NCBI GenBank assembly: GCA_010909165.1
Contig: VJWM01000044.1
Coordinates: 1,922,001 to 1,986,000 of the forward strand
From: Anthoceros angustus
Taxonomy: Eukaryota; Streptophyta; Anthocerotopsida; Anthocerotales; Anthocerotaceae
DNA length: 64,000 nt
Direction: 5' to 3'
This document shows, piece after piece, positions 1 to 10,113 of the stretch; position 1 is the first letter of the stretch, and every line of letters starts with the position of its first letter. Under the pieces are notes generated by a model, which saw nothing but the letters and a program-made list of their open reading frames with translations, ran no database searches and had not been told where the DNA came from. Both the position numbers and the translations under genes were made by a program.

Positions 1-940
1 CTACTCGCTCTCACTTGCGAATGCGAATTGGAATGCCAAGGCTTCAAATTCGCCCTTGCGAGCTGTCGATGGCAACGTGAATCTCGTCTGCAACGCAATC
101 TCTCCTTCCCTTGCTCACCTACATTCGTTTCAATGAAACCGGTCGTCAAATTTGAAGCGGGAAACTGTTTAAAGTTCTGTTACAGCACTGCACTGCGCAT
201 TTTCCACGACTGTTACAAGTCCGTGCATGTAGTCAAGTCTCCTTTTCCACTGCAGCCTCGCGGCGAAACGTTCACAAAACGTCTCCACCTCAAGTTGAAA
301 TTGTACATCGTACGTAGACTACACTACATGAGCTCACCAAAATGCATATCCGACGAGCGAGCGGAGACGGAGAAGGAGAAGGAGAAGCGGGATACTGCTT
401 TGTGGGTTGAAGAGGAGGCATGAGACGCTGGAGACGCAGGAGACGCAGGAGACGCAGGAGACGCAGGAGACGCAGGAGACGCTGGAGACGCAGGAGACGC
501 AGGAGACGCGAATCCTGTGAAGAGACCGTTGTGAGACGGAGTTGGGTAGTGGCTGGCCACTGACACTGTGTGCCCATCGGTGCGGTTCCCATAAAGATAA
601 CACACCGCCCGGTGCGAGCAGCTAACCGCGCCCGCGCCGGTGCCACAGATGCGACCATCTTTTGAGACCTTCACTCCCCCTACCCGCCGTTGACATACTG
701 TGGCCACACGGCGCCCTCTCTTTTCCTTGCATTTTGTTTGCACTTGTTTCCGTGAAAGAAAAAATAAATTGGAATACGGGAATAAAGCCCCACACTACAG
801 CCCACGCTTTGACTCACCCTTTTTCCTTTTTCTCGCTTCAAAATCGCATTTGTGCCTTTACACAGCTCACAGCGAGCGAGCTGACTCACGCTACTGTAGG
901 CGTATCAAGAACCGATAAATTTTTAAGTGGATGAGGTGAA
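1..940. repeat. Dispersed repeat family R1, copy 1 (no gene seen)
   Basis: No convincing gene is present. The stretch 160-340 (around the phrase 'ccactgcagcctcgcg' at 249-264 and 'cgtctccacc' near 281) matches 7640-7800 at moderate identity, and the part 595-680 ('accgcccggtgcgagcag', 'gaccatcttttgag') matches 12310-12375. Several overlapping reading frames exist, but the longest ones on the minus strand are simply the 9-bp minisatellite translated as Ala-Ser-Pro or Val-Ser-Cys repeats. I read the interval as a decayed, multi-copy intergenic element. Its exact ends are not visible because the window starts inside it. Confidence 0.5.
422..511. repeat. 9-bp minisatellite, 10 units
   Basis: Ten head-to-tail units of gagacgcag, with variants gagacgctg at units 1 and 7 and a last unit ending ga. 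The multiple-of-three period keeps all frames open, which creates spurious low-complexity ORFs on the minus strand. Confidence 0.95.
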
Positions 941-1929
941 GCTATGTCTCTACATACATGTTTGTTATATCTACACATGCAACCTCAGAATCGTTTTCGG
1001 TTGGGCACTTTTTTCTAATATCCATAACCATGGGTAGCACGAGGTGTGGATCCTTGCACCCTTATTTCTTGGGTGCATCAAATTTAACCATGGTCCTTGA
1101 GTTGAGTTCAACGGCAGTATGACGTGGTGTTTCTATATTTAGGCTGTATATTCTCATGATGCCTTATTGACTCTTGTGACAAGTTTTATCATTTTAATAC
1201 CAAGGATTCCTTGTGAAAATATTTTTTTATAATGATATAATCTAGAAAATCATATTTTGTTGTTTGATAAAAATTAAAATCATAACCTTGGATGAAAATC
1301 TAAGCGCACACAGGTCCATTCTGAGTCATTTATGATAATTCTGCAATATGGAACTAATCTTAAGCTGGTAACAACTTTGTGCAACTTGAAGTGACGATTT
1401 GACATATATCCATGTGGCGTTGCTCTTCAAAAAGGGTTCTATGATGGAACAATATATAAGACACAAAATAGAATGGCTCAAGATAGATTTTCCTGTGAAC
1501 TAAGCTGATCTCATAACAAACTATTTGGACCTTGTGTTAATCTACATGTATAGCATAAACATAGGGAGTAAAATGACATAGTTATGTACAACAAATTTTG
1601 ATAAATTATATTTTAAGCTTAGATCTTCCTCCACGATCGAGGTTACAATCACCAAAAGCAATTGATTCGCACAGGGAAGAATGTTTTATTGTACTAATGC
1701 ATTGAACAACACACAGGGAATAAATATTAAGAAAATAGAATCATATCACACATGAAGAATACATCCTTTGTGCTCAAAACTATGTACTGGTGACCTACTC
1801 GTGCACGCTTTTTACACAGCAGCATGGGTACCTTATCCTTGTTGATCTTAAATAATATGACTGATATTTAGTTGAAAATTTTATAAAAATTTTGATACTA
1901 GACTTATACTTTGTCTAACAAAATTTAAG
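941..1929. other. AT-rich intergenic stretch, nothing recognised
   Basis: About 1 kb of AT-rich sequence without an ORF over about 60 codons, without a recognisable transposon terminus or RNA gene. It ends where the duplicated block A begins. Confidence 0.6.
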
Positions 1930-3831
1930 CATCCTGAGCTAGGGCCACAGGCAGGCCGTTGAGGATATGGAGCTGGACGCCAAAACGGGTGATTGCAACC
2001 TATTGAACGCTACTGGTCCGCGCTCGGCTGCAGCGCTGTGCGCAAGTGGTTGACGGTCGATTCCCGGTTTGGGGTTGGACATTGCCCGAAAAGGTAGCAC
2101 CAGCATCGATGTGGCTGCGTGCCACTACCTGGCCAGACAGCGCGTGTAAACCAGTTGTCTGTCTGACCTGACCCTGACCCTGATCCTGATCCTCGCCGTG
2201 GCCCTGACGCCCTGACGGGGTGGTTGGCCTCCAGCCTCCATGGATCCAGCTTGCGTTCAGCTTTCAGTCTGCCATCCAAAGCCATGTATTTTATTTATGT
2301 ATGTGTGTAGTGGGGTAGCCAGTGGGGCATGGCGTTGATGGACATTGAGTGCAGTGACTGGGGTCATTGCAGGCTCCAGCCTGCTCCTATGTAGATCTGG
2401 CGACCTCGGCCAGCCAGCATTGGGAAGGGTGTTGTCCGACGGCCGGGCAGCTTGCAGCTTGCAGCCTGCAGATTGGGAACCGATGTGGCAGACGATGATT
2501 ACCGTGCTAGCGCCCACATTTGTGCATGCGGTTTCACGGAGCGAGGGATCATGGCAGAGCCCTGAAATGGTGAGGCGGAAGTGCGGTGCGGGATCTTGGT
2601 CAGTGCGGCGGTTAGGTTGGCACTGGCGGACTTGCAGGCAAACTGCCCATCATCGTCTTGGTTGTGCTCCAAGTTGCGGATTGTCATGAAGCCCACACGA
2701 TTTTGATGATTCTAGGGTTGCAGGCCTTTATCAGATGATGCAGCGTGTGAGTAGCATGTGTTGCTAGCAAGCACACTTTGTTGTTACCGAGGAAGGACAA
2801 GCCGTGCTCCGGCACCTCCGCCGCAGGCTCGCATGTTGCCACTTTAGGTTGGGTATTTCATAGGAGTGCTGGGCGGATCCGGGATGAGGGAGCCGGCCGG
2901 GAAGGGAAGGAATCTTCAATGGAATTGGGAAGGAGAACTTTATCAAGTCATATACACCGTGTTGACTATGGTTGACACCCAGACGAAGAGACGAAGACAC
3001 ATACCTACATGCATATACCATGATGTCAAGCCTGTCAATTGGTTGCTCGAGTGTCAGAAGGGCGTTCGGTATACCTGTCTGTTGCGCGATGCTTGTCAAA
3101 GCTGCTGTCCTGACTTGTGAAACGTGTTTCTGCCATTTCTCCTTGTTTCACAGGTTTACATGGACCATATGTATGTCCATACCCGGCCTGCCCATGGAAT
3201 TGAACCTTTGTGGTGCAAGTGAATCTTGTAAAGTGGAGTCGGACAAGCAAGCTTCACCAAAATCTCTCATCACGCTTATTGATCAATTTGTGTTTCCTCC
3301 TTACCACGCACAAAAACATTCTCGTGGTGCGAAGTCCTAAGCTATAAATAGGTCGCAGAAATAATGTTTTCTGAATCAAAGAATTGAATTCTATTGCAAT
3401 TTTGTGATCTGAACAGCGTTGAAGTGGATACGCAAGGATATCCGGATCGTGCTATGGCGAGTTGCTGCTGACCACGGAGTCCACTTTGCTGCAGTAAGGG
3501 CTGTGAGAGAAGGGGAGCTTGTCCAAGAAGGTGAATGAAAGCGACGACGTATTGGCCGGATCACCACACAGTAGGATCCATTTCATACATATATGTGGAG
3601 ACAAAACAACCGTGCTAAGATGCTTAATGCAGTGGACTTGGGAATCTGAGTCGGGAGGAGCATCTTTATCGTTTCGGAGTACATATGCGCGCACCAATGG
3701 TTCCTGTTGGAGCAATCTCATTGTTGTGCTGCTCCTGATCGAGAAGCTTGCGGATGTGAGACTGTGAGGTGCATGCCGAAGATACCTGTCTCACAGATCT
3801 GATCCATATCTTTGCACATTCCCCCTGAGCA

Positions 3832-4335
3832 ATGGCATCCGACACCAAGTTCTGGAGTCTGGAAGTTGTGGACCAAGTGAGGGCACCGATTGATGTTGTG
3901 TGGGAGCTGTGTTCAGACTTCGTCGGGACCGATCGATGGTATCCAGGTGTGACCTCAACCCTAGTCTCTGGAGAACCCGGAAAGCCAGGCGCGGTGCGGC
4001 GCCTTCAGGAGATCACGACCGGCCCGTCATCAACTTTCGCTAACGAGCAGCTGCTTGTCTTGGACACGGCCAACCATCTCATCACATACCAGCTGCTCGA
4101 AAACACCTGGAATCTGAAGGAGTACCAGGGGACTTTGAAACTGACCGCCGGTGCTGATCCGGGTGTCACCGTAATTTCTTGGTCTTACCAAATGGTGCCG
4201 AACAACGAGACGACGTCGGAGGCGGTTGCAACCATCTTAGGATTTCTGTTTCGGAAAGGAATTGATCATCTGAAGTTACTTCTGGAGAAGGATGACACGG
4301 AAGCTGATGGCGCTGCTCAGAAAGCCAGACCCTGA
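3832..4335 (+). CDS. SRPBCC-superfamily protein (lachrymatory-factor-synthase-like / polyketide cyclase-type), paralogue A
   Basis: Intact single-exon reading frame of 167 residues starting at ATG 3832. The N-terminus (WSLEVVDQVRAPIDVVWEL) is the first beta strand and helix of the START-like SRPBCC fold: a strand, then 'APIDxVWEL', then 'F..TDRWYPG' leading to the 'G.PG.VR' turn (GEPGKPGAVRR). The C-terminal part holds the strand 'VTVISWSYQMVP' and a long amphipathic helix after 'NETTSEAV'. Plant members of this group (PYR/PYL-like, Bet v 1-like and LFS-like) bind small hydrophobic ligands in the cavity, and most have no assigned ligand. No signal peptide or membrane segment is visible, so a cytosolic location is inferred. 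A paralogue lies at 18792-19262 in the duplicated block. A PYL receptor is unlikely, because the gate and latch motifs (SGLPA, HRL) are not seen. The ligand cannot be predicted. Confidence 0.8.
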   Translation: MASDTKFWSLEVVDQVRAPIDVVWELCSDFVGTDRWYPGVTSTLVSGEPGKPGAVRRLQEITTGPSSTFANEQLLVLDTANHLITYQLLENTWNLKEYQGTLKLTAGADPGVTVISWSYQMVPNNETTSEAVATILGFLFRKGIDHLKLLLEKDDTEADGAAQKARP

Positions 4336-4895
4336 CTGTAGAGCCTGCTGCTCTGGCTTCCACGGATGTCGGCAAGAGCCAAGGGGAGGTCAGATCTGAG
4401 GTGAGCCATTGACTGCAGCTGGTGTTCACCGTTCATCCTCCAGTCGTTAGAGGGGAGAAGATCACGTCATTCCTAGATGCCTTTGTAGGTGACAACGTTT
4501 AGTACCACCTCGTTGTTAGCCTGCTTTTATGAAGATGTGAATAGACAGTGTACGTACATATGTACTGTGAGAGGGTGTGACCTGACAGCTTGTGAAAGAC
4601 AGGCGCCATCAACAGCATTCTCATCACAGGCTATGTACATCCAACGCAGAGGAAATAAATTAGTCCCCATTGTCCATGCCAGAATGCTTGGAGTCTACAG
4701 GTGTCCAGATGTACATACATGCTAGCAAGCATATGTACTTCACTTCACAGGATTGGTCAGTGGGAGAGGCACAGACGTGGAGGGTCGGTCAAGGAGGTGT
4801 GACCATGGGCGATGATGAGCACTACACACATAAATTGAGGTGAGTGGCACCTTGCCGCTGCTCACTCTCATTGATGGTCTCATGGCTGCTCCATA

Positions 4896-5545
4896 AATGG
4901 GCATTTATCATCCCGCCTTGACCGCAGTCGTGGTCGTCACCATGCCCATTGCCCAGAGACTGGATGCCTGGCTGACACGAGCCGGCGCGAGAGGAAACAA
5001 AAGAAAAGGCAAGCTATTACTTTGCAGCGATATTTGAACCAGAAATTTAATATTCCCGTGAGATTGTGCAATATCGAGAGTGCTGTCGTCGTTGTAGTTG
5101 GGGCTTTCAATGTGCAGACATTTTCTGCTTGTCCTACAAGACGACAGCTCTGTAACCTCGGTTTTCTGTTTCTCCACAGATCCTCGCATCCAGGCAAGCC
5201 TTGCCTTGATTTTTGGGCAGCGAGCCAACATGCACATCGATTCAGAGCAGGCCGGCACCTGCGCCCAGTCCCTGCATGAATGACCTTCACCTGACTGTCA
5301 CCTTGATCAAGGCCCAAACCGCCTGGACCTGGCCTGGTTGAATCAGGCGTTTCACTAAACCCTAATTGCCAATCCGACCTGGATCTGCCAGATCGCCTTC
5401 GGCAGTCCGGCTGCGGCAACCACCGTTTGACGGGCTACGAGGAGCTGACTCCCTTCAACATCTGCACGGTGACCTCCGACCGACGTGGATTCAGGGACTG
5501 CCACCAGATGGACTCTGCATGTACAAGTACGGTCATGTACAATTG
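4896..5545 (+). other. Possible small spliced gene conserved in both duplicated blocks
   Basis: Unrecognised. Candidate pieces on the plus strand are an ATG at about 4898 opening a hydrophobic stretch (MGIYHPALTAVVVVTMPIAQ), an exon after the strong acceptor 'tttctccacag' (5168-5178), and a cysteine-rich stretch about 5409-5545 containing TGYEELTP and FRDCHQMD. The counterparts in block B (about 19749-19850, 19942-20080 and 20170-20310) keep the acceptor and the open frames, and the only indel in the last piece is 3 bases. However, most substitutions between the copies change amino acids, and an alternative frame is also open on the minus strand. This may simply be young duplicated non-coding DNA. 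Confidence 0.2.
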
Positions 5546-6069
5546 ACTTTGGCCACACACCGACGGCTTTGCTCTCAACCAGACCAGTGCAACGGAACCC
5601 ATACACTACACATGTACTAAGTTAGCAAGTGCGATTAGGCAGCTGGATTGCTTGAAATCATCAAACAAAAATAATTTGCAACGGGTGAAAACTGACGACA
5701 TTTCTCATGTTCTACCTAGTCTGCCACGCCAGCGCGGTCACACTAATGCCTCCTGCCTGCTTCCAGATTTGCTTTCCTCCAAAGCAAGTGAAGCTTTTTC
5801 TTGGGTCCTCCTGAAACGAAGGCCTGATCACAACAAGTCAATCTTATCAACAACGGTTCACAAACACGTCTTTCACATACAAACTCGAAACATTAAGAAA
5901 GAGGAACTTACACAGGCATAAATGCATAAGCAGCAATGTAAATCTGAAGTCCAGCTCGGTGTTCACAAATCCGAAAGTCACCTACGCAACACACAGTGGA
6001 AGTGGCAAAAGCATCAGAAATGCCAGTCTTTAGAGTGAGGCAACTTGCAACGAAACGTGGCAGTGACTT

Positions 6070-7545
6070 ACTCTTATCGGGTCCTGCTCATCCCTTGCCC
6101 TTCGGCATCTTTCGTGCATCAGCTGAAATAGACAGAGGAATAGCATGTGAGTGGACTAACAATATGGAAGCAAAAGTTTTCACCTCAACTCAAGTCAGCA
6201 GCGCAGATGCACCAGGTGAAAGCAGCCAGCAGAGGCAACAGTTTAGAGGAATTGAGCAAACTCCCACACAATCTACAAACTGGAGGCATTGGACAGGATC
6301 TCACCATCTTCGACATCCTTCATCTTGTGGAAGTAAGGGGCAAGTTCAATCAACCATTTAAGGTGGACCTCAATCACCTATGACCACGAGGCAGGCACTG
6401 GGATCACGAGAGCTTTGAACACTGACAGTTTAACCACGCTGGTTTGGAGGTCTTTTACAGAGTACTTTGCATGCCTGTCGTATGTATTCCTTCGTAGTGT
6501 ACACAAGTTCGTGATACCAAAACCCGGTGCGGCTGCACCTGACGGCAACATAACAGGACATGTATGGTAACATGGATGCTCATGTTGAAAGTTCACAAAT
6601 AGTGGACATACATCCCAGCTCTGTAGGACCAGAGCTGGGATGTATGTGAACGATTTGAGGGTTCTTAACTGAAATGTAGGACCCATTCTTCTGACGCTTG
6701 GCCGTATGGTAGAAGAAACCTGCCACAGTCACCCAACGTAAATCCAAGCCACCATCCAAGAACTGCAGCAGCATCCCAACTAGCAGGTAGAGATGCCTAT
6801 CTGATGCAATAGCCTTCTTTATTGAATCCAGATTGCTGTCACTTGACACCACTATTTCCACTCTTTCCAGCAATCTTTCCTGCTGTTCCCCGATGTCCCT
6901 TGCTCGCTTCATGCTGTCTCATAGCACCACTGAGTTGAGAAGTTGGTTTCCTTCCAAGTTTTGGAGACCTACATCAGCCAACTAAGGTGAGTCACTTCCA
7001 CAGGTAGTCACTGTTCACAATGCTATAACATTTCACCCTTTCAGATAGCAGTCGTGGCACACATGGTTTCAGTAGTGATACATGGAACACATTGTGTGCT
7101 AAAATGCATTCAGGCAATTGACCTTCAAGGGCGTAAGATGACCGCCCACGTTGCCAAAATGGAAGTTCGTCCGTGCATTGTCAGCATGCACCTGCTTGCC
7201 CTTGGGACGGTAGAATATTGAGTTGCCCACTGACAACATTGCAGCTCTGCTGAGGATCTCCTCAGAACAATTACATGTATCAGGGACAACTATCATCTTT
7301 GAAAGCATGGGCTCAAGACGAAACTCAGCCATCCCCCTTCCTAAATTGATTAGATCACCCCGATCATGCGGGAAAGCTGCTCAAAGGCCCATAACAGGCT
7401 CTCTACTGGAGGAGGGTCCATGAAGTCAAAGTTGACGAGATCATGAATGCCAAGGCTTTCCAACATAAGAACTACATTCCCCAGGTTTGTCCGCTGATTC
7501 TCAGGTACAGTGTGAGCATCTTTTTTCATTCTGGTAGGACCAGAG
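6070..7545 (-). pseudogene. Truncated 3' copy of the DEAH-box helicase (DHX16/PRP2-like)
   Basis: On the minus strand this aligns exon by exon with the tail of the intact helicase at 20854-22300. Visible pieces are [20 protein letters not shown] (about 7440-7500), the helix 'SLLWAFEQL', MLSKMIV plus [11 protein letters not shown] (about 7180-7310), MKRARDIGEQQERLLERVEI (6853-6912), KNGSYISVKNPQ VHIHPSSG (about 6610-6690) and the last exon ADARKMPKGKG (about 6092-6125). The ATPase core (motifs I, II, III, V, VI) is missing entirely, frames are interrupted (for example after 'EQL' near 7375), and the last exon stops early. The fragment has no upstream exons of its own, so it is non-functional. 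Confidence 0.85.
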
Positions 7546-7559
7546 TGCATCCCTGCTCT

Positions 7560-8140
7560 TCCATGGCTCACCAAACTGATTTCAGCGAAAATCCACGCGA
7601 AATTTGAAGGGGAGTATATGTTCCACACTTGCTGTTCCTGCACTCTACTGCAGATTTTTCATGACTGTTATAGTAGGTCCGTGCATGTGGACGCCACGTC
7701 TTGTTTTCCACTGCAGCCTCGCGCGGTGTTAAAACGAAACGTCTCCACCGTGATAGAAATTGTATACGTTCAAGACCACATAAGCTCACCGAAATGATAT
7801 ACGGGAAATTTATCACATTCGTGATTTGCCTAAGCTCATGGTTATGGATTTGACCGGAAACAAGTTATGCCGAGCTAATGACTATAGGACTTACACCATA
7901 TTCTCTCTGAGGAAGCTCAAGGTTTGTTACCACATTTTTGTCCTGTTCTTGTTGCCTTGGTACGAGAGGAGTCACGTTATGGTTCGACGAGCGAGGGGAG
8001 ACGCGGGATAGGTACTGTTGTGAGACGCCTGATAGAGGCCACTGATGGCCTGTTCACATCGGAACCGGGCATGCTGCGTAGACTCGCCGTAAAGATCGGG
8101 CGAACCCCGTCTTTTTCGGTTTCTTTAACCAAACGATAAG
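7560..8140. repeat. Dispersed repeat family R1, copy 2
   Basis: The stretch 7640-7800 aligns with 180-345 ('ccactgcagcctcgcg', 'cgtctccacc', 'agctcaccgaaatg'), and 7980-8060 aligns with 345-560 ('cgacgagcgag', 'gagacgcgggata', 'ttgtgagacg', 'gccactgat'). The copy directly abuts the broken end of block A at about 7545-7560, and it is interrupted by a captured exon at 7805-7921. This suggests the repeat was involved in, or inserted at, the duplication breakpoint. Confidence 0.55.
7805..7921 (+). pseudogene. Captured exon of an LRRC9-type leucine-rich-repeat protein
   Basis: A 39-codon open stretch reads as a leucine-rich-repeat cap: RDLPKLMVMDLTGNKLCRAN followed by DYRTYTIFSLRKLK. The pattern 'LP-L-LDL-GN', then 'YR.Y.I..L..LK', is the typical last repeat plus capping motif of SDS22-like and LRRC9-type proteins, where the next exon usually starts 'LDG'. 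A splice donor (gtttgt) follows at 7922, but no continuation is found downstream. It lies inside repeat copy R1, so I interpret it as a gene fragment captured or left behind by rearrangement. The LRRC9 assignment is tentative; the LRR nature is clear. Confidence 0.6.
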
Positions 8141-8420
8141 GTCGATACTGCGCAGTAAGGCGCAGGACCGGGCCGTGGTCACGCAGGGCCGAGCTGTGGT
8201 CCCATGACCCGTGATGTTATGGTATTAATATTATATTACAAAAATAGCATCGTGAGGATGCAAGAGGCTCGTCTTCTCATTTTCAACGTCGCTTTCTGTT
8301 GTGTGGCTTGTTGTGTTTTCGCTCCCTTGGCCTTGTGTCTAGACCTGGCCTCGTGTGTCTTGTCCTTTGTTTGCTTGGGGTCATGGATCCATGTTATTTA
8401 ATATTTTATTTGGTTTTTTC

Positions 8421-9397
8421 ATGAAATCTTATGTAGAATGCACGGATCTACCTATGGATGATGGTATGATGAGTAATGATGGATGTTTTGGTATTCCTTT
8501 AATACCTTCATTGGTTGGAGTGTACTTCTTTCACTGGGATATTGAGCAGCAGTCTTGTCTTCAACGAGATTTTGGTGGACGTTTCCGCGCCAAAATACAA
8601 CTTGGAGTTCTTTACACATGCTTGCTTGGCACCTTATGGGGCAAAAACACTTTGGATGCACAATGGAGGAAGGAGTATAGGATGGCCTACTCAACTTTCA
8701 AGCTTTTGGTGGAAGAATTGCGTCCTTACATCCAAAAGAAGTCTAACAGGCCACCTCTACAACTTGAGCTTGGAGTTGCCATGGTCTTGCACAGGTTAGC
8801 TTATGGAGCTGTACCTGTGTTGTCGCTAACACCTATGGAGTTGGACCATCCATTGTGACAGAGTATACCAAGTTGATTACTAGCATCCTTAGTAATCCAA
8901 TGAAGTTGGCTTCAAAGTTCATCAACATGCCAAGTGGCCAACGACAACTACCATGTGCAGACAAGTTATTGGTTGACAACACCAATATTCGGCCTTTTTT
9001 TGTTGGTGATAGTGCTTATCCAATCATGCCTTTCCTCATGAAGGCATATGATATACCATGCGCACCAGACAAACAAAGGTTCAATAGGAATCTGCACAAA
9101 GGAAGGGTGAAAATTGAAAATGCATTTGGGAATTTGAAGAACAGGTGGAGTATTTTGAAGGACATAAATGTGGCTCTTCCTTATGTGGGACAAAGTGTAG
9201 TAGCTTGCACAGTGTTACATATTTTTTGCATCATGCATAAGGAGTCTGATGTGGCAAATGTGCTGGAAAATCCGGACCCTTATCGCATGCACCATCAGCC
9301 ATTTTATTTGGAGAATGCCATGGAGGAGCAGCTTCAACGAGTGGGCAACGAACAAAGACAAGCATTGTTTGAGTTTTTGATGAATACAAATTGTTGA
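8421..9397 (+). pseudogene. PIF/Harbinger transposase remnant (HARBI1-like, DDE_Tnp_4)
   Basis: The N-terminal helix-turn-helix part is present (YRMAYSTFKLLVEELRPYI, then 'ALVMVLHRLA'-like text at about 8680-8810), followed by a frame change near 8815-8830 into ANTYGVGPSIVTEYTKLITS. The C-terminal catalytic part is present as FVGDSAYPIMPFLMKAYDIP and RVKIENAFGNLKNRWSIL, the latter carrying the conserved Glu of the DDE triad in the 'ENAFG.LK.RW' box. The central segment that should hold both catalytic aspartates ('GAIDGTH' and 'GS.HD') is missing between MPSGQR (about 8940) and LPCADK (about 8950). The protein is therefore catalytically dead. A stop at 9397 ends the frame, and the 3' part is tandemly duplicated downstream. 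Confidence 0.85.
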
Positions 9398-10036
9398 GGG
9401 CAATTGTGATTGTTATTGTATGTTAGACAATATGTGAGGCCATCATGCCCAATCATAACAATACATGGAAGAACAACGAGGCTCTACGAACTAAAAGAAA
9501 TAATTATCTCCTTTAAATTAGAAGGTGTCACAAAACACAAGCTTATTAAACTCGAGAAAGGACTACCAGTCTTGGACACAATATCCACCTGAGAGTCTTA
9601 GTGCCTACATTGGAAGGAGCCTATGCTGCCGAATTGAACGTCTGCTATTCCTCCCATGCTACATCACCATTTTATTTGGAGAATGCCATGGAGGAGCAGC
9701 TTCAACGAGTGGGCAACGAACAAAGACAAGCATTGTTTGAGTTTTTGATGAATACAAATTGTTGAGGGCAATTGTGATTGTTATTGTATGTTAGACAATA
9801 TGTGAGGCCATCATGCCCAATCATAACAATACATGGAAGAACAACGAGGCTCTACGAACTAAAAGAAATAATTATCTCCTTTAAATTAGAAGGTGTCACA
9901 AAACACAAGCTTATTAAACTCGAGAAAGGACTACCGGTCTTGGACACAATATCCACCTGAGAGTCTTAGTGCCTACATTGGAAGGAGCCTATGCTGCCCG
10001 AATTGAAACGTCTGCTATTCCTCCCATGCTACATCA
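9299..10036. repeat. 368-bp tandem duplication of the Harbinger 3' end
   Basis: Unit 1 is 9299-9666 and unit 2 is 9667-10036. Both start 'ccattttatttggagaatgc' and end 'cccatgctacatcacc'. The two units differ by only a few bases, including single-base indels ('gccgaattgaac' against 'gcccgaattgaaac'). Both contain the transposase C-terminus (from YLENAMEEQLQRVGNEQRQA) and about 250 bp of 3' flank. Confidence 0.95.
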
Positions 10037-10113
10037 CCTGTCATCATCAAAATCAGAAGTAGGCCTATTTCGTTTTGTTTCAACTTGGGAACTGGCAAAT
10101 AATTATGCTATCT

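Larger units (their letters stand above)
1930..7545. repeat. Segmental duplication block A (partner: 16650-22310)
   Basis: Collinear with block B over about 5.6 kb, offset about 14.7-15.0 kb. Shared landmarks in order are: 'gtggttgacggtcgattccc' (2046 and 16732), 'gcgacctcggccagccagc' (2400 and 17068), the SRPBCC gene (3832 and 18792), 'ttctccacagatcctcgca' (5170 and 19930), and the last exons of a DEAH helicase (about 6085-7545 and 20854-22300). In block A the helicase homology stops at about 7545, just after 'cattctggtaggaccag', so block A carries only the gene's 3' end. Divergence is substantial but introns and intergenic DNA still align, pointing to a duplication that is not ancient. Confidence 0.85.

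Noticed and set aside
290-743. Overlapping minus-strand ORFs of 89-139 codons
   Set aside because: They are the 9-bp minisatellite read as Ala-Ser-Pro or Val-Ser-Cys repeats; the period of nine keeps every frame open.
4700-4740. Imperfect palindrome around 'catgctagcaagcat' as a regulatory hairpin
   Set aside because: Not conserved in block B and too imperfect to support a function.
9410-9960. Two identical 60-codon ORFs
   Set aside because: They are the same 3'-flank sequence copied by the 368-bp tandem duplication, with no protein-like features.
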